Shown here: piece after piece, positions 62,776 to 64,000 of the stretch
Numbering within the stretch: the stretch's first letter is position 1
Layout of the letters: each line of letters starts with the position of its first letter
From: Chthonomonas calidirosea T49
GTDB lineage: Bacteria > Armatimonadota > Chthonomonadetes > Chthonomonadales > Chthonomonadaceae
Direction of reading: 5' to 3'
DNA length: 64,000 nucleotides
NCBI RefSeq assembly: GCF_000427095.1
Contig: NC_021487.1
Location: 744,001 to 808,000, forward strand
Position numbers and translations under genes: made by a program
The notes under the pieces: generated by a model
Seen by the model: only the letters and a program-made list of their open reading frames with translations
The model's database searches: none
Told to the model about the DNA's origin: nothing

Positions 62776-63558
62776 ATGAACAAAACACAGCTTGTACACG
62801 TGGGATTACGACTTTTAGGTCCAGCTCTCCTATGTGGCCTGTTTTTGGCGACAATGCACGCCCATTCTCTACCGAAACAAGCCCCAGAGACGGCCCCCAA
62901 ACCGGTAGAGAGTCCCCCAGTACCACCTCCACCAGGTGCAAAAAATGTGGTCTATCTCTTTACCGGCAAGCCTAACGAGATCGCTGAGAACTGGGTCTAC
63001 CGTGGTAGTCACCAACCCGCACAGTGGATCTTCGACCATGGCACCATGAGGCCTCGTGGTGGAGATATCATCTCGAAACAGACCTTTACCGACTTCCATC
63101 TCCACGTCGAGTTTTGGGAACCGTACATGCCCAATGCCCATGGACAGGAGAGAGGGAATAGCGGCGTTGCACCCTATGGCCTCTACGAAATTCAGGTGCT
63201 CGACTCCTATGGTATCCCCGACCCTGGTACCGGAGACTGCGGTGCTGTCTATGGTCAAACAGCCCCGCTACTGAACGCCTGCAAGCCTCCACTGCAATGG
63301 CAAACCTACGATATTATCTTTCGCGCGCCACGATGGGATACCAATGGGAAAAAGATCGAAGATGCCCGCGTTACCGTGCTGCAAAATGGGATTGTGGTAC
63401 AAAATAACACAATCATTCCAGAACCGACAGGCATTGCCTACGGGCGCAAGGAGCACCCCGGCCCAGGGCCCATTTTACTTCAAGACCATGGTTCACCAGT
63501 GCGTTTTCGCAACGTCTGGGTCATTCCTCTCCCGGAGCATGGAGCAACCCACTATTAA
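62776..63558 (+). CDS. Secreted DUF1080 (3-keto-disaccharide hydrolase-like) protein
   Basis: A 260-aa exported protein with a signal peptide (hydrophobic residues about 7-26) and a Pro-rich linker. The DUF1080 beta-jellyroll shows FTDFHLHVEFWEP, ERGNSGVAPYGLYEIQVLDS, CGAVYGQTAPL and PLQWQTYDIIFRAPRWD, ending in ILLQDHGSPVRFRNVWVIPL. Several DUF1080 proteins are 3-keto-glycoside hydrolases; whether this one is cannot be seen. I take the ATG at 62776; a GTG four codons earlier is possible. A strong hairpin follows at 63579. Confidence 0.88.
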   Translation: MNKTQLVHVGLRLLGPALLCGLFLATMHAHSLPKQAPETAPKPVESPPVPPPPGAKNVVYLFTGKPNEIAENWVYRGSHQPAQWIFDHGTMRPRGGDIISKQTFTDFHLHVEFWEPYMPNAHGQERGNSGVAPYGLYEIQVLDSYGIPDPGTGDCGAVYGQTAPLLNACKPPLQWQTYDIIFRAPRWDTNGKKIEDARVTVLQNGIVVQNNTIIPEPTGIAYGRKEHPGPGPILLQDHGSPVRFRNVWVIPLPEHGATHY

Positions 63559-63578
63559 TCAGGACCATCAAAACGTCT

Positions 63579-63618
63579 AAACCCCCTCCCTTATCGGTGC
63601 AAGGGAGGGGGTTTCTCT
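63579..63618. terminator. Terminator between DUF1080 gene and histidine kinase
   Basis: AAACCCCCTCCCTT and AAGGGAGGGGGTTT pair over 14 bp with an 8-nt loop; TTTCTCTT follows on the plus strand. It lies between convergent genes and may end both. Its core resembles the hairpin at 44766. Confidence 0.8.
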
Positions 63619-63653
63619 TGTCTCCCCATGCCTTCGTTGAAATGGAAGAGAGT

Positions 63654-64000
63654 CTAAGAAACCTGTTGGGCTTGTATAGGTAGACGTACAGTGAAGGTAC
63701 TTCCTTGCCCAGGTGCGCTCTCCACCGAGATCGTACCCTTGTGCAGGTCTACGAGGTGCTTTACCAAGTAAAGCCCTAAACCGGTTCCCTGAATGTTGCG
63801 AATCTCCTCTCGCTCAAGGCGCTCGTAGGGACGGAAGAGTCGAGCGCACTCTTCTCGCGTCATGCCGACCCCCTGATCGCTCACCCGCACTACGAGCATA
63901 TCCCCTTCTCTTCTCCCCGCAACACGCACCTCACCACCGTTGGGAGAGTATTTGAGGGCGTTACTGATGAGATTCGAAAAGATCATGGTGAGTTTGTCTT
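63654..64000 (-). CDS. Sensor histidine kinase, C-terminal end only
   Basis: The last roughly 115 codons of a histidine kinase whose 5' end lies beyond base 64000. The HATPase domain is present: N box NLISNALKYSPNGG, G1 DQGVGM, F box LFRPYERL and G2 GTGLGLYLVKH, with the C-terminus at GQGSTFTVRLP. The frame is open to the window end. The sensor and dimerisation domains are not visible. Confidence 0.92.
   Translation of the reverse strand, partial: DKLTMIFSNLISNALKYSPNGGEVRVAGRREGDMLVVRVSDQGVGMTREECARLFRPYERLEREEIRNIQGTGLGLYLVKHLVDLHKGTISVESAPGQGSTFTVRLPIQAQQVS

Noticed and set aside
1..64000. tRNA genes, CRISPR arrays, insertion sequences and prophage
   Set aside because: I looked for T-loop sequences, regularly spaced repeats and transposase or integrase motifs and saw none.

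Overview
The window reads as a contiguous piece of a bacterial chromosome with moderate GC content. It is densely coded on both strands, with no IS elements, prophage genes, CRISPR arrays, rRNA or recognisable tRNA genes. Several features indicate a diderm (two-membrane) aerobe that degrades plant polysaccharides: an LptD/OstA-like outer-membrane protein, a heptose-bisphosphate phosphatase (LPS core pathway), lipoprotein signals, and glycoside hydrolases of families GH2, GH127, GH44 and a GH116-like one. Armatimonadota (Chthonomonas-like) is my best guess from the gene mix and the many short, unusual operons. This is inference, not something the sequence proves.

Layout. 1-9.4 kb: the 3' part of priA, a clostripain-like lipoprotein, a phytanoyl-CoA dioxygenase-like protein, a CHASE3-PAS hybrid histidine kinase, a secreted beta-helix protein and a 2Fe-2S ferredoxin. 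9.4-14.3 kb: a minus-strand run of aminotransferase, YjbH-like exported protein, unknown protein and mnmG. 14.6-18.9 kb: a sulfatase-fold hydrolase, the LptD-like protein and convergent gmhB. 19.2-22 kb: mtnP, mtnA and apt, together a route from methylthioadenosine to AMP and methylthioribulose-1-phosphate. 22-28 kb: a minus-strand carbohydrate operon of GH2, GH127 and a mannonate-dehydratase-like enolase. 28.2-35.6 kb: a zinc peptidase, a TolB-like propeller, coaX, a Tat-exported GH44 endoglucanase behind a perfect 20-bp palindrome, a large secreted protein of uncertain function and an ASCH protein. 35.7-45.1 kb: argS without a recognisable HIGH motif, a CBS-DUF1385 membrane protein, the moxR-DUF58-transglutaminase-holA operon and rpsT with a TTG start. 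45.2-53 kb: a polytopic membrane protein, a BadF/GlcNAc-kinase-like protein, an Hsp70-like gene broken by a -1 frameshift, a TPR/membrane protein and a TIGR01777 epimerase. 53-64 kb: a degenerate GH116-like protein, a GntR/LacI hybrid regulator, a zinc alcohol dehydrogenase, DUF2252, serC, a PepV-type dipeptidase, a second PhyH protein, a DUF1080 protein and the C-terminal end of a histidine kinase.

The most unusual items are active-site changes in otherwise recognisable enzymes (clostripain Cys to Ser, argS HIGH, sulfatase Thr, PhyH HxH, GH116 acid/base region), the Hsp70-like/TPR-membrane pair with its frameshift, and several clean regulatory palindromes and leader hairpins. I did not find a clearly new defence or mobile system.
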